Below are positions 29,495 to 47,395 of a DNA stretch of 64,000 bases, piece after piece. A program made the position numbers and the translations under genes. Position 1 is the first letter of the stretch. Every line of letters starts with the position of its first letter. The stretch is taken from NCBI RefSeq assembly GCF_032854445.1, contig NC_088296.1, positions 11,012,706 through 11,076,705 of the forward strand, read 5' to 3'. This DNA is from Liolophura sinensis. Taxonomy: Eukaryota; Mollusca; Polyplacophora; Chitonida; Chitonidae. The notes beneath the pieces are model-generated. The model saw only the letters and a program-made list of their open reading frames with translations. It made no database searches and was not told the origin of the DNA.

Positions 29495-30160
29495 CAAACG
29501 GCTGAGAGTAGTTTTTGTAAGTGTCGAGGTGAGGTGGGGTAGGGTGGGGGAAGCTTAGTCTTCTTCTTGGCACGCTTGTGGATTTAATATGACGCAAGAT
29601 TTTCTAGGCTTTGCTGAAATATGGACTTTAAAGGACACATGAAAAGGAACCATAAAACAAAGATTATGTTTCCATGACAAATGAAGAAAATCATGGCCCG
29701 GAATTTGTGTTAAAAAAATTTCATTTTGAGGATATCTTTATACCTGTTAATTACCCTTCTATGTTATGCATATTTTCCGTTAACCGTGTCGCTACAGTGT
29801 GGACTTGGTGACACGTATACAGATACTGCATTGCTTCTTCAGGCCAGATCAGCGCCCCTCTCCGCGCCCCTAAACCCGCGCCCATTCCGTATGCTTCCTA
29901 CATAGTTCCTTTTAAACAGGGATCACCGTTGACGTCACCGCTGCAAGCTGTTTCATTTCCGGACTAACCGCTGGGGGTTTAAGACTAATGTACTTCGAAG
30001 ACATTTTTACCCCCAAAGTGGAAATTCAAAAATTCGCTTGTGTTGTTATACTCAGTTACATATGCTAATCTGCACATTAAGAAATAAAACCAAAACGTTC
30101 CATGTATCCTTGAAGGAAAGATTCCTGATATACTGGTTAAGGCGATGTGAGACTATTATA
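29495..30160. other. Non-coding stretch
   Basis: Begins with a G-rich run (29530-29552). TTTAAAGGACACATGAAAAGG at about 29628 faintly resembles the end of the foldback element. No gene. Confidence 0.4.
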
Positions 30161-30426
30161 TTTATTTATTTATTTGATTGGTGTTTTACGCCGTACTCAA
30201 GAGTATTTCACTTATACGACGGCGGCCAGTATTATGGTGGGTGGAAACCGGGCAGAGCCCGGGGGAAACCCACGACCATCCGCAGGTTACTGGCAGACCT
30301 TCCCACATACGGCCGGAGAGGAAGCCAGCACGAGCTGGACTTGAACTCACAGCGACCGCATTGGTGAGAGGCTCCTGGGTCATTATGCTGCGCTAGCGCG
30401 CTAACCGACTGAGCCACGGAGGCCCC
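30161..30426 (-). mobile_element. tRNA-derived SINE, full length, with a perfect target site duplication
   Basis: Complete minus-strand copy from the (AAAT)n tail to the head (complement of GGGGCCTCCGTGGCTCAGTC), box A TGGCTCAGTCGG. The 12-bp repeat GAGACTATTATA lies at 30149-30160 and 30427-30438 without mismatch, so insertion is relatively recent. Confidence 0.96.
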
Positions 30427-30603
30427 GAGACTATTATACGTTATCTTTTGTTCATTCACTCGTCAGAATACTGAGTGGGTATATGTAAAACACCTGATGT
30501 TTTCGACGTCAGATGCTTCATGTTTTTGTTGACTTCAAAAAGATTTCATACACATCATGGACGTGTGTTCTGATTTGTCGATTGTGTGTGCACTGTTTAT
30601 AGG

Positions 30604-31200
30604 AGCCCACTTGTCTGCCCACTGTTTAAAGGGGCATGCCTGTTTGTTTGTTTGTTTTTGTCTTTTTTTTACTGGCTGAGGTTAGCACACTTTTCTGTCC
30701 GCTGTTTAGAAGGGCATGCTTGTTTTTTGTTTTTACTGTCTGAGGTTAGCACACTTTTCTGTCCGCTGTGTAGAAGGGCATGCTTGTTTTTTTGTTTTAC
30801 TGTCTGAGAACATTGCATTTCTCTGTTCACTGTTTAGAAGGGCATGCTTGTTTTTGTACTGTCTGAGAAGACCAGAAGGGTATGCTTGTTGTTTTACTGT
30901 CTGAGAAGACCACACCTCTCTGTCCACTGTTTAGAAGGGCATGTTTGTTTTTGTACCGCCTGAGAAGAGCACACTTCTCTGTCCACTGTTTAGAAGGGCA
31001 TGTTTGTTTTTGTACCGCCTGAGAAGAGCACACTTCTCTGTCCACTGTTTAGAAGGGCATGTTTGTTTTTGTACTGTCTGAGAAGAGCACACTTCTCTAT
31101 CCGCCATTTATAAGAGTGAGTTTGTTTTTGTATGTTTTAAGATACCACACTCGTTTTTGTACTATTTAAGATACCACATTGGTTTTTGTACTGTTTAGAA
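30604..31200. repeat. 59-bp minisatellite, about 8-10 units
   Basis: Core AGCACACTTCTCTGTCCACT, then GTTTAGAAGGGCATG and TTTGTTTTTGTACTGTCTGA. Units begin at 30684, 30748, 30812, 30909, 30968, 31027 and 31086. The 30968 and 31027 units are almost identical and exactly 59 bp apart, while outer units are longer or decayed. Open frames across it are artefacts. Confidence 0.92.
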
Positions 31201-32701
31201 GAGAATAATGTTGATCATGCAGCCTGTTCGAGATCCAAATACAAAAAGCAATAAAGCCTGGCGTAAAAAATTAAGCTGAATGAAAACTTGTTGGCTGAGA
31301 GTCTTTTGTATTTAAAGCCTGCTCTTCCCTATACCACTGAACCACCATGTCTGTCAGTCAGCAGCAGGGGATCGTATATGTGGGTGGGGTGGTCTCTTTG
31401 TGTCTTGAGGGAGTTCCGAACAAGAAAGCTTATGTCAATACTCACTAATGGCCGCTCTCGGTTTACCCGCGGCAGAGGTGGAGCTAGTTCGGTGACTTGT
31501 TGAAGAACAGGAAGTCTGGGTTTAAAAGGGCAACTGGTAACGGCTTTGACATGTCACATGCTACCCGGTGGGTAGTATTGTTTTCTAGCTGACGCGCAGG
31601 CGACTTGATGGATATTTTGCTGTAAAGGGTGTGGCCCTTACACGCGTAACAGGAAATTTACATCCAGGCTATTTGGCCCTCTGACTGCGCCTGTTTTAAA
31701 TAGCTAGACAGTTACTGCATGGGCCATCCTTGAGGTGTCACAAAGTTGCACTACCTGCTCTGTCGATTTTAAAAGGAAGACTGGCAACACTTTTTCACTT
31801 CGCATTAATGTACCTTTTGTTAGATTTAATTTGTAATCTGGACAAAACCAATTACTTAATAAATGTGATGAAATAAGTTAGTTTAAACCAGTCTTTTAAT
31901 TTTGACCATTTCGGTCCCATGTTGCCTTTAAGCGTTAAACGGATACGCTTTACTTTCCACATCAACACGTATGGAAGCCCCTTGGTTAACCTAAACACCG
32001 ATAAATCTTTAGCGAAAGAGAAAGACCATCGTTGTAACCATGGTGACACGCATCGAACTTCCCTTTTACACTTGTCAAGTCCACGTGACGTGAAACTGCG
32101 CAGTTGCATGTTGTGACCCAGTTTGAAACTGAATGTGAATGAATTGTAAAGAATATCAGCAGAAAAGCGTTGTAAACAGACAAATACCTGATGCTTTCTA
32201 CGGTTTGGGTGGATTTCCAAAATAAAAAAAGGAACTATATGACTACATCATACAAGGCTTTCCTGGCCAGCCTTTTCAAACATCACCTCGTAATAATAAG
32301 AAACGTGAAAGGTAAATACGTGTGCCATTCGAAAATAATAGCAAACATTTTATACCTTTGCCTTATTTTTTATACCAAAATCCTTTATTATAGCCTCGTT
32401 AAATTTAACACCGTATATTTCTAATTTTCCCTCTACTGGTCAAATGCTGGGATGTTCATGTTGTCTGCAGATTTTTGTTTATATTTCTATTTTAATACAG
32501 CATGCGATGTAAAAATATTAGTTAACTACTGTATATGAAACTTACATAGGCACTGGCTTGGAGACATAGATAACAGGCTGGATGTTCGGTTAGGTTATAG
32601 TAATATTCACACCCTCATATCTATAAGTTATTTGTAGTGTCAAATTGTCGCAACAAACAATACTTTTGCGGGCAAATCTGAAACTGCTTATTTATTATTT
32701 A
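31201..32701. other. Non-coding stretch
   Basis: No gene or repeat recognised. Confidence 0.45.
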
Positions 32702-32835
32702 TGAGCGCGGCCAGACGTATATGTGGAAGAAACCGGCGTGCTCAAAGTAAATCAGCGGTCTTCGGGAGGTACCTGATAAACCGCCTGACATGAAGCCGTT
32801 GTGGGCGGTAGATTAGAACACGTGGCCGCGTAAAC
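32702..32835 (-). mobile_element. Highly degenerate SINE-like fragment
   Basis: GAGCGCGGCCAGACGTATAT, GGAAGAAACCGGCGTGC and GCGGTCTTCGGGAGGTACCT follow the order of the second SINE subfamily's tail but with many changes. Confidence 0.4.
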
Positions 32836-34133
32836 CAGGGCGCATGGGCTGTAGCCAGATCGAGGCAGAAGCCACTGACTGCGCGTCTCAACTAACGATA
32901 GTATTTAATGCTGGCATAACTGTTTTGTTTCGAAACACGACTCCAAATGGGGGAATTATAAATTCATTTGGGGGTCATATGACGATGTCTAATAACAGTC
33001 ATGTCTAGTTTGATAACATCGCATTAAACCAGCACCTCAAGATGGACGATCACATGGGCATCAGTATGTCGCTCACGTTGTATAATAAAATATGATCAAT
33101 TGAAAGGAAGCCAGCTGATCGAATTTCGTTCCAGTGCCTCGAAAATCCCATGTCTTTGGTTGCACTTTATACACCGCATCAACGCCATGCAGATCTCGCT
33201 TGAACACTCCCAATGGCTCACTGTTGTCATATAACAACCTGTTTCTGTTATTTTTTGTGTAAATTCGCGACGGTACGAGATCGTGCTTTCAAACCCAGCT
33301 GACGCGGTCTTGTTTTGTCTTTATTACACGGATAGCTTCTGTTAGCATATGGCCACAGACGGTAATTATCTATAAAACTTGACAAGGCCAGAATAATGGA
33401 ATTAATTCATTTCGAGTTAGTTTTTTAAATAGTTCAACCAATCCAAGGAGACATAAACAGAGAAAATGTTTTAAAATACCAGTCCAACAACACTGGGAGA
33501 AAAATTTGGATCAGCTGAGTCAAAAATGTGAGATGTACAACTGATCAAAATCAGCCCGGACAACCGAGTCATCTGATCAGATCAGCTGAATCATGAAACT
33601 CATCTTATTATAATGTTGACTCGGTTAGTCAGAAAACTCATTGAAGTCTTTGACGCCTTTTTTTCCGTCATATGATCAAATTTTCTGAGGTGAATTAGCT
33701 CAACTGTATAACTCAGGTTTTGGGGCAGTTGACCCAGTCTTTTCTGTCGGGGAAGTGATCAGTAAATCATTGACAGAATGGCATATCATCGAAAGCACAC
33801 AATCAATATTGAGTATCAACGGACAAGTCAAAAAATCCTTTCAAAACTCAAATTGACTTACTCGTGAAGTAATCAGTACACTACGGCGTAGATAGAAAAA
33901 GAACTGTAGAAAAACTGTTTCCCGTTTCCTCAGTATTAGATTTCTAATTTTACTAAATGGATTGGTTTGAAAAATCTGCAACTGTCTGCCATGCCGCAAG
34001 CTGTTATGTCCCTCTGTACTTCATTTTATTTTATCATGATAACATGATAGCATCTTTGCTAGACATTGATTTATGTTTCACACTATGAAAGGTACAAAGT
34101 CCTGGAAAAGTTTGTTTTGTATTTCTGGGTATA
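32836..34133. other. Non-coding stretch
   Basis: Repeated TGATCA and ATCAGCTGA words at 33510-33600; otherwise nothing recognised. Confidence 0.45.
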
Positions 34134-34281
34134 TCATTACCATCATCATCATCATTATCACCATAACCATTATCATCATTACCATTACCAATATAATCGT
34201 CATCACTATAATCATCACCATTACCATTACCATCATCATCATCGTCACCATCACCATTATCACCATCATTATTATCATCAT
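34134..34281. repeat. (ATC/ACC/ATT)n trinucleotide-type repeat, about 148 bp
   Basis: A run of CAT, CAC and ATT triplets with scattered substitutions. It yields poly-His/Tyr and poly-Ile frames on + and a Met/Val frame on -, all artefacts. Confidence 0.93.
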
Positions 34282-37200
34282 ATACCGTCCTGGAAGAAAT
34301 TTTGCATCCTCAGTATCTTGTAAAAGCTCTCTTTCATGTATTATTATGCACATGCTGAAAAAAGAGGGACCCACGTAATTATCTGAGCCAAAATTGTATT
34401 GCTCCAGGTGTTTAAAATATTGATTTTGTTATCAGTTTTAAGGTTTACGTTGAAAGCTCCCGTGTGTTTTGTGACTGTAAGCATGGTGTACTTTGAGTTC
34501 CGTCTATAAACGAGTGGCAATATAAAGCAGCTTATTGCAGAGATTTTTTTTCACAGGAAGCGGGTTGCTGAAAGATGTCTCATATCCTTTACCGAGATAC
34601 CCCTCCCTTTTTTACAACGGTGCTCCGGATCCTCTATTCAGACAAATGCAAATGTGACCATAAAGGCTGCTCCGAAGCAAGCCGCAAGAAATTAAGAAAA
34701 ATGTGTTTATGGCTAGTTATTGAAAATACGGATTTCCCGAACAATTTTAGTGGGTTTTTATTGAGCATGAAGACGATTATTTATTCGGACAACGCTCGAT
34801 CATTCAAGAACAGATTTGTACGTCCTTCTCTCCATTTTTCTTAAAGTCCGCTTGTTTCGCTACCCCCATTTGCATATTGCAATTTTACTGCTGGCATCTT
34901 GATTCACGGATAATGCAAAGCTGAGTTCGATACATCGACGAGACACGTGCTAGTCAGGGCCAGAAAGATTGGAAGGCCGCGCAAGAACCGGCTCCGAGAC
35001 ACAGGGATATCTTTGTGTACCATAAGCGTTGAAACTATTGACGATGTCACTAAGGCCTAATTTACGGAGATTTCTCCGAAGGTTTAAAATCATAGTCTAG
35101 CGCTCTTGGGGACATGCCCCACAATCAACGGCCGATTTCTTCTGGCAAGCCGAGCGATGTAAGCCTGTAATACCTTAATCGGGCATTGGGACAGGCATTG
35201 GCCCAAAGGGAGCCTACCTAATAGGACAAGTTAGTCGCGGTCAGGATACGAAGGCTTAATGGGCACTTTAAGTAAATTACGGTCAAAGGCCCGCCTTAAG
35301 CCTGTAACGAGCGTTGTCGTATTCCGCCTAGTTTCTCGGGCTTAGGACTAGATCGTTGTGCATATGCCGCCGAACTGTCAGCGTAGCTTTTGTACTAGAT
35401 AGATAAATGTAGGCAATTTCCCGTTACGCCCTGTTCAGGCTGGTCTCGATTGCTGTTAACCCAAAGTACATAAACACCGTGCGAAGAAGAGTGCTTGAAG
35501 AGTGTATGCTAGTGGCTGGTTTCATGTGTGCTCTGTGATAGCTGTGATCGGCAGAGGATACCTTAAGGCGCCGTGCTCATCTGCCGCGCACAAAGCGCGA
35601 GCCCATGGCTTTTAAGAGCTCAGCGAGGAGAGCAACTGGAGCGTGCAGGACGTGAAGTTTACACTTGTTCTTGGCATTTTATTGATTACCGTTCACAAGA
35701 TGCAGGGACATAGCTGTCGACTCCAGTGACATCCGTTGCGGACACTTACATGCCACAGCGTACATCTGATCAAATGAAGAACTTATGAGCACTCGCAAGA
35801 AGGAAATCATTTGATCAAACATTCATGAGCTGGACATTAATGACGCTGTCTTTCGTCTTGGATTAAATGTATTCTGGTCCAGGAGGATAATGAATTATCA
35901 TCGTGATAAAATCCATTCCGAGAGAGACGGATTCTCTACCAGATTTTCAACCAAAGGCCGCTGGCGATCCGGATGAGTAGACGGCAGTGAAACTGACAAC
36001 TGTCATATCGTCATCATAATAGCGCTGTATACGAAGGAAAGCCGCCCACGAAACAGAGGATATTTTCATTTTAAAACTCACGCTAATATCAACGCAGAGG
36101 AGGAACACGGTTACGTATATTTGAATAGTTCCCAATCTTACGCACAGCTATTTCCAAACCTGATGAAACTGTCCGTGTTTTTCCTCCCTTTTTATCAAAC
36201 TTGAATTTAGTGTTCACCACCGAATGACAGGTGTATATCTGTTGCTGACTGCGATACCATCGAGACGAAGCCAGGCCTTTTTTATTACCGTGCACTTTAC
36301 AGTTCTATTCACGGTGTTTCTCTCACCAATAACCGCTCTTACACGCTAGGCGATCGCGCTAGGCCCTTGCCGATTTAATTGGTATTAAGATTGGGATATA
36401 AAATATATTAAGACCGTCGTTTGTGAGATGGCCTGTGATTAGATGCGCGCCGCCGTATGAGATATGGTAGTCTATAAACCTTGGAGAATTACCACAGCTG
36501 CGTGTTGGCAACAAGTGCCAGAGGGCAAGTGGATTCGTGCTCTGTCGACCACGCACAATCTTCCACACTTGAGTTGAATTTGAGGAAATTTTCTCCGTGG
36601 AGTTGACACAGAAGCCACTTCGCTAATATCGCTGAAAAGGCATATTGGCGCAGAGGTAGTATGACGTTTAGAAGTTTCCTCCTCGAGGAGACGCGTCAGT
36701 CAGCTGGAGGGATCAGACCCTGAGTTTGTCCCTGGGACATAGCAGAGGGTTTTTCAAAACCGAGAATCGATCACGTATCTTTTCAATGTCGCCTGGTCGT
36801 CTCTCTTGGGGTATGGTTTCTTTCGCCGGAGATAGCGCCCGTGAGCCAAGGAGTCTGGAGGATGGGGGACGGCACGGGTGTAACCGTTGCACAGCACTGC
36901 ATAACGTATTTCTCTCACAGGGAAAGGAACCCACCATGTAACTGCAATCAGTTGATGCCAGCCTCCCTTGCCGATGGTGCTTTATGTGTTTTTCTATCTC
37001 ATTTGTTGGTGCTAAGAGGATGTGAACCGAGGCTAATTCACGTGTCATTTGTGTTAATTAATTGCTGCACGGCGCAGATATTACCTGGAGCGATGGTGAT
37101 GCCTATTTCACTAGGTTAGGTGTCCTTTCTTGTGCTCTACCGTGGCCATTTTTACCATGTCTGGAAGGAATATATCGGTTGTGCCTTTGTTTGAATAAAT

Positions 37201-37357
37201 AAGGAATCGAGGATATATATTCTCCCTCTTCTGTTTCAAAGTAGATCTAAAATACCAAAATTAAATTCCACCTTGCGTTGATGGGTTCGCCTTTTGGAGA
37301 AATATTCTTCAGTTTATTATTTTACCTTGAGCGCTTCTAGCCGGCAAACTCGCCCTC
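34282..37357 (+). other. Region upstream of exon B (candidate promoter and 5' leader)
   Basis: About 3 kb without recognised repeats and, by eye, richer in CpG from 34900 to 36900, as before exon A. Promoter or untranslated sequence is plausible but no core element can be pinned down. Confidence 0.35.
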
Positions 37358-38081
37358 ATGCCATGCGTTAAGAGGACAATGGTACCACTGTTCAGAATCC
37401 GTGTTGGATTATTGGTGCTTGTGTTTATCTGCCTCCGCTCTTGTCCCTGCGTGTTGACTACCAAGACAAACGTCTACATCGGCGTTATACTGCCAGAAAA
37501 CGAATCTTACCCATGGAGTTTAAAGCTGACGGGACCCGCCATAGAATACGCCGTGGAAGCGGTGACGAGAAACGAAACACTACTACCAAATCACAATCTG
37601 GTTTTAAATATTCAAGATTCCAACTGTTCAGATACAACAGGTCCCTTGGCTGCCATTGATATGGTGGTAAACAAGGCCGCTCATGTGTTCCTCGGTCCGG
37701 CATGTGCTTACGCCGTCGCCCCCGTCGCACGATTTTCTTACTCTTGGGGGATACCGGTGATCAGTGCCGGCGGCTTGGTGGCGGCCTTTAAAAGCAAGGC
37801 TGAATATAAACTCTTAACCCGGATACAAGGTTCTTACGAAAAAGCGGGTTTGTTTTTCGTCGACGTCGTCCGTCATTTTAATTGGTCCCGCGTCGGTTTA
37901 CTCTATCACGATATTAAAACGCAGGCCAATTCTGAGCGCTCCAAATGTTACTTTCAAATCGAATCCATTTTCATTGAACTCCATCAGGAATTGGGAGTCC
38001 GACCTTGGAACAGGAAATACGATCAGACAGAAAATGTGGATTACGGTGAACTGCTCCATGAAGTATCTCAAAAAGTCAGAA
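37358..38081 (+). CDS. Natriuretic-peptide-receptor-like protein, first coding exon (exon B; partial, paralogue of exon A)
   Basis: This exon encodes 241 complete codons plus one base. It has a hydrophobic signal segment at residues 16-31 and then the N-terminal half of an ANF_receptor domain: VYIGVILPEN, PAIEYAVEAV, DSNCS (Cys90), GPLAAIDM, GPAC (Cys115), VARFSYSWGIPVISAGGL, LTRIQGSYEKAG, FNWSRVGLLY and SKCYF (Cys197). Between GPLAAID and the YEKAG..FF block roughly 53 of 73 residues match exon A by eye. Four N-glycosylation sequons are visible (Asn48, 72, 89, 175). The first ATG (37358) has a weak context (C at -3); the in-frame ATG at 37379 (Met8) has A at -3 and G at +4 and may be the true start. 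The exon ends at donor GTAAGA (38082), phase 1, exactly as exon A does. The role is extracellular peptide binding; an intracellular guanylate cyclase is likely but not visible. No following exon was recognised up to the window end. Confidence 0.87.
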
Positions 38082-38087
38082 GTAAGA
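38082..38087 (+). other. Splice donor of exon B
   Basis: GTAAGA lies after the conserved VRS-encoding bases. Beyond it the open frame turns into low-complexity Leu/Phe/Asn-rich translation from a T-rich intron start and then stops. Phase 1, matching exon A. Confidence 0.82.
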
Positions 38088-38732
38088 CACACGTCCTTGT
38101 TTTATTTCTTAATTTTTTTTTAAATTCAAGTTTACACATTGATACCTAAAAATGCATGAAACTTCACTCTGATGATATGGTCTTTATGTAAAGAATGCAA
38201 CTTTCATTCATTGCCTTTTTATAAGCAATGTTTACATGCACTTAGTGGGCCATATATAACACCATACCTTAACAATTTTCATCTAGTCATATGAATGGTT
38301 TTATTTTTGTGTTACTGATAGTATTCAAAACTGAAATGGTCACTCATCTCAGGAATAGTTTAATGGTAGACACATCATCCGGCCGAGCGTCCAGTCGTCC
38401 TCCTGTTGCAAGGTTTTCTACATTAAGGGACAGACGTATCGAGACATACTTGACACTCTAAAGAGTGCCTGTTCCATGTTCCATTATTTAAATGACTTCC
38501 ATGGCAATTGCCATTTCTTATTGCATCTTCAATGTAATGTATTCTTTTACTCTTCATCTCAAATAGGTAGTGTAAGGGCTTCTTTTTGCAGTGTTACACT
38601 TTCGTATTAGTTGCCAAAAAATGGCTGTTAATATGAGTGTGTTTGTGAAGAATGTGACAATGGGCTAAGGAATCAAGGATTATGATTTAAATACATTAAA
38701 TACAAACGTGGATTCTTAACAGCTAATTCGTT
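38088..38732. other. Start of the intron after exon B
   Basis: T-rich sequence with no exon recognised. Confidence 0.5.
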
Positions 38733-38800
38733 CCGGGGCGGTCGCCTTCGTATGAGTGAAAAATTCTTGAGTACGGCTTATAACACCAATCAAACCAAAT
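38733..38800 (+). mobile_element. SINE 3' fragment
   Basis: GTCGCCTTCGTATGAGTGAA, TTCTTGAGTACGGC and AACACCAATCAAA match the last 65 bp of the main SINE. Confidence 0.72.
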
Positions 38801-40732
38801 GAGATTGCTGAACACAATTTTCCCTTGCCGATATCGCCGACCTAAGAAGTATGCATATGTCAGCTTATGATCAATTTATGGAATAAGATTAGAAAGCATG
38901 TCAAAATGTTGAATGTTATCGCTAGTCGACATGGATACGACATTAGAACGTTCCCTGATGGTGCAGTGGGGTGTATTCTATCGCACTTTTAACTTATATG
39001 TGAACAGATGTATCGTAAGCATCTGCATTTCTCCATGTATGTATAAGATATGCGGCGGACACGGTTCCTTTTCCGGATATAATGCCCACCTCACACTCCT
39101 TTCTCACTTCAACCCACACCATTCTCTGCTGGCTCACTGATACACACCCCATTCTTCATTAGGCTTACTAGGCTGAATGTGACGTAACAGGCGTCCTGGA
39201 CCGATGTGCTGCGTTTTGTATATTCCCTATCATAGTATAATCAGCGTAAAGGTTTTTTTTTTATTATTTCGGTCTGAAAGAGAGACGATCAAATCTCATA
39301 TGGTGTTATTCAACATTCAGAACGGCTCTCTCAGAGTATGCCTTACTCTACCACTGTTATTAGTGTTAAAGAACGTTCACTTCTTGTAGCAGCAGTGTAT
39401 ATATGCATTATCAAGCCATATACTTTTTATGCAAGGGTCATTGAAGGTTTCACTGTGCTCTGTGGGACACCATACCTGACATCACTCCTAATGCCTACAT
39501 CTTTGCTGTCCTCTGTATGCGACACCAGACTTGTGGCCATCACTCTGCAGTTCTCAACTTGTGACACTTGACCTGACACATCCAATCTTGACAACTGCTT
39601 TATTGCCCTCTAACACTGTCTGTCCAGGAGCTGTCTTCAGGTGCTGTACAGACCCTCTACAAACTGTCTACAACACCCCCAGGAGCGCGCTAATCCCCTA
39701 CCTAGTTTTGACGTTTTACCTTGGCTGTGCTCTACTTAAACGTAACGTAAACTATACTTCCTATTGCTTTGCACTGCCCATTGAAGGTTTCCTTATTATT
39801 AGTCCAAGGCTAACAGATCAGTGAACCTTCGAATCGTGGGATTTAACCTCTGAATACCCCGGTAGTTGTAACGTTTTTTAAAGACCTTGGTTTTGAATCA
39901 CTGCCCTGCAGTGCAGGCCATACCCTGAGGCGTGTCACCCAGTGCCATCAGACGAATGGACAGAAGCATTAAGTGCACCCCAGCATTCGCTCAAGCGGTT
40001 AACCTTTGTCATGTCACAATATACTCGGGCATTTAACATGTCAGATGTGACAACTGCGATAAATTGCAGAGTAATGACCAAGTGGAACTCTATCTAGAGC
40101 ACAATTTACATGTTTATGCAATGGTGCTGCTGGGGAAAGTTTTTAGTTGTCTTAATGGCCCAGTGGACGTAAATTGTCCATTTTCCAATGTAAACGAAAA
40201 ACGTAGTCCGTAATTATCACCTTAAATTGTTCCTGGTCGCCTGAAGATATTGCGGAATAATTTGGCCCCTGAATATCATAGCTTAAAGTGCAAGTTAGGG
40301 TAAAAAATATGCAAAATCATCTGAACCGTGGTTTGAACTCCTCTCCGTGCACTGTGCTTCAGGGCACTGGTGAATAAAAGTACGAAGTCAATTCCGATAA
40401 AATCTTTCCGCAATTAAGTTCTGCATTCAAGGAGGGAAAACAGAGTGCCAATTCAGGATAAAAGGGACACCACCTGCTGCCGTGCACCAAGACGTGTGTA
40501 CACTTGGATGCGTTACACATTGAGGTCCACTTAACTTAGTAGTATAGCTTTGATATGGCAGAGGCTTCGTTGACGCGCAGTTCTTTATGGGATCGTAAAA
40601 CAGTGACTAACCGGAAGCAGATACTCGTCCCCCCGCGCCTTCCTAATAGAACAATGGAACTAACATTTGCAGGAAGCAATTGGGCCTATATTCTGTTATT
40701 CTTACATAAAATTACTCCTTTCTATTTGCTAA
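38801..40732. other. Non-coding stretch (intron of exon B, inferred)
   Basis: No receptor exon, RNA or intact repeat recognised. Confidence 0.45.
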
Positions 40733-41001
40733 GTGGACGCCTCCGTGGCTCAGTTGGTTAGCGCGCTAGCGCAGCGTAATGACCCAGAGGCCTTTCACCA
40801 ATGCGGTCGCTGTGAGTTGAAGTTCAGCTCATGCTGGCTTCTTCTCCGGTTGTAAGTGGGAAGATTTGTCAGCAACCTGCGGATGGTCGTGGGTTTCCCC
40901 CGGGCTCTGACCGGTCTCCTCCCACCATAATGCTGGTTGCCGTCGTATAAGTGAAATATTGTTGAGTACGGCGTAAAACATCAATCAAATAAATAAATAA
41001 A
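40733..41001 (+). mobile_element. tRNA-derived SINE, full length
   Basis: Head CTCCGTGGCTCAGTTGGTTA with box A TGGCTCAGTTGG (40746-40757), degenerate box B, conserved tail and AAATAAATAAAT end. TATTTGC occurs just before the element (40723) and just after it (41002), a probable short target site duplication. Confidence 0.93.
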
Positions 41002-41057
41002 TATTTGCAAATTTCCCAACGGCCTATTTTTGGAGAGTTGCGACCCCACTGTGTTAA

Positions 41058-47102
<6,045 letters not shown>

Positions 47103-47115
47103 TCGAGATCAAAGA

Positions 47116-47382
47116 TTTTTTTTTTTTTTGATTGGTGTTTTACGCCGTACTCAAGAATATTTCACTTATACGACGGCGGCCAGCATTATGGTGGGTGGAA
47201 ACCGGGCACAGCCCGGGGGAAACCCACGACCATCCGCAGGTTGCTGGCAGACCTTCCCACGTACGGCCGGAGAGGAAGCCAGCATGAGCTGGACTTGAAC
47301 TCACAGCGACCGCATTGGTGAGAGGCTCCTGGGTCATTACGCTGCGCTAGCGCGCTCACCGACTGAGCCACGGAGGCCCCCC
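47116..47382 (-). mobile_element. tRNA-derived SINE, full length, with a perfect target site duplication
   Basis: Complete minus-strand copy ending in the complement of a head with box A TGGCTCAGTCGG. The tail is poly-A (seen as a T run) rather than (AAAT)n. The 13-bp repeat TCGAGATCAAAGA lies at 47103-47115 and 47383-47395 with no mismatch. Confidence 0.96.
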
Positions 47383-47395
47383 TCGAGATCAAAGA

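Noticed and set aside
34078-34374. Met/Val/Ile-rich and His-rich frames
   Set aside because: Low-complexity translation of the trinucleotide-type repeat.
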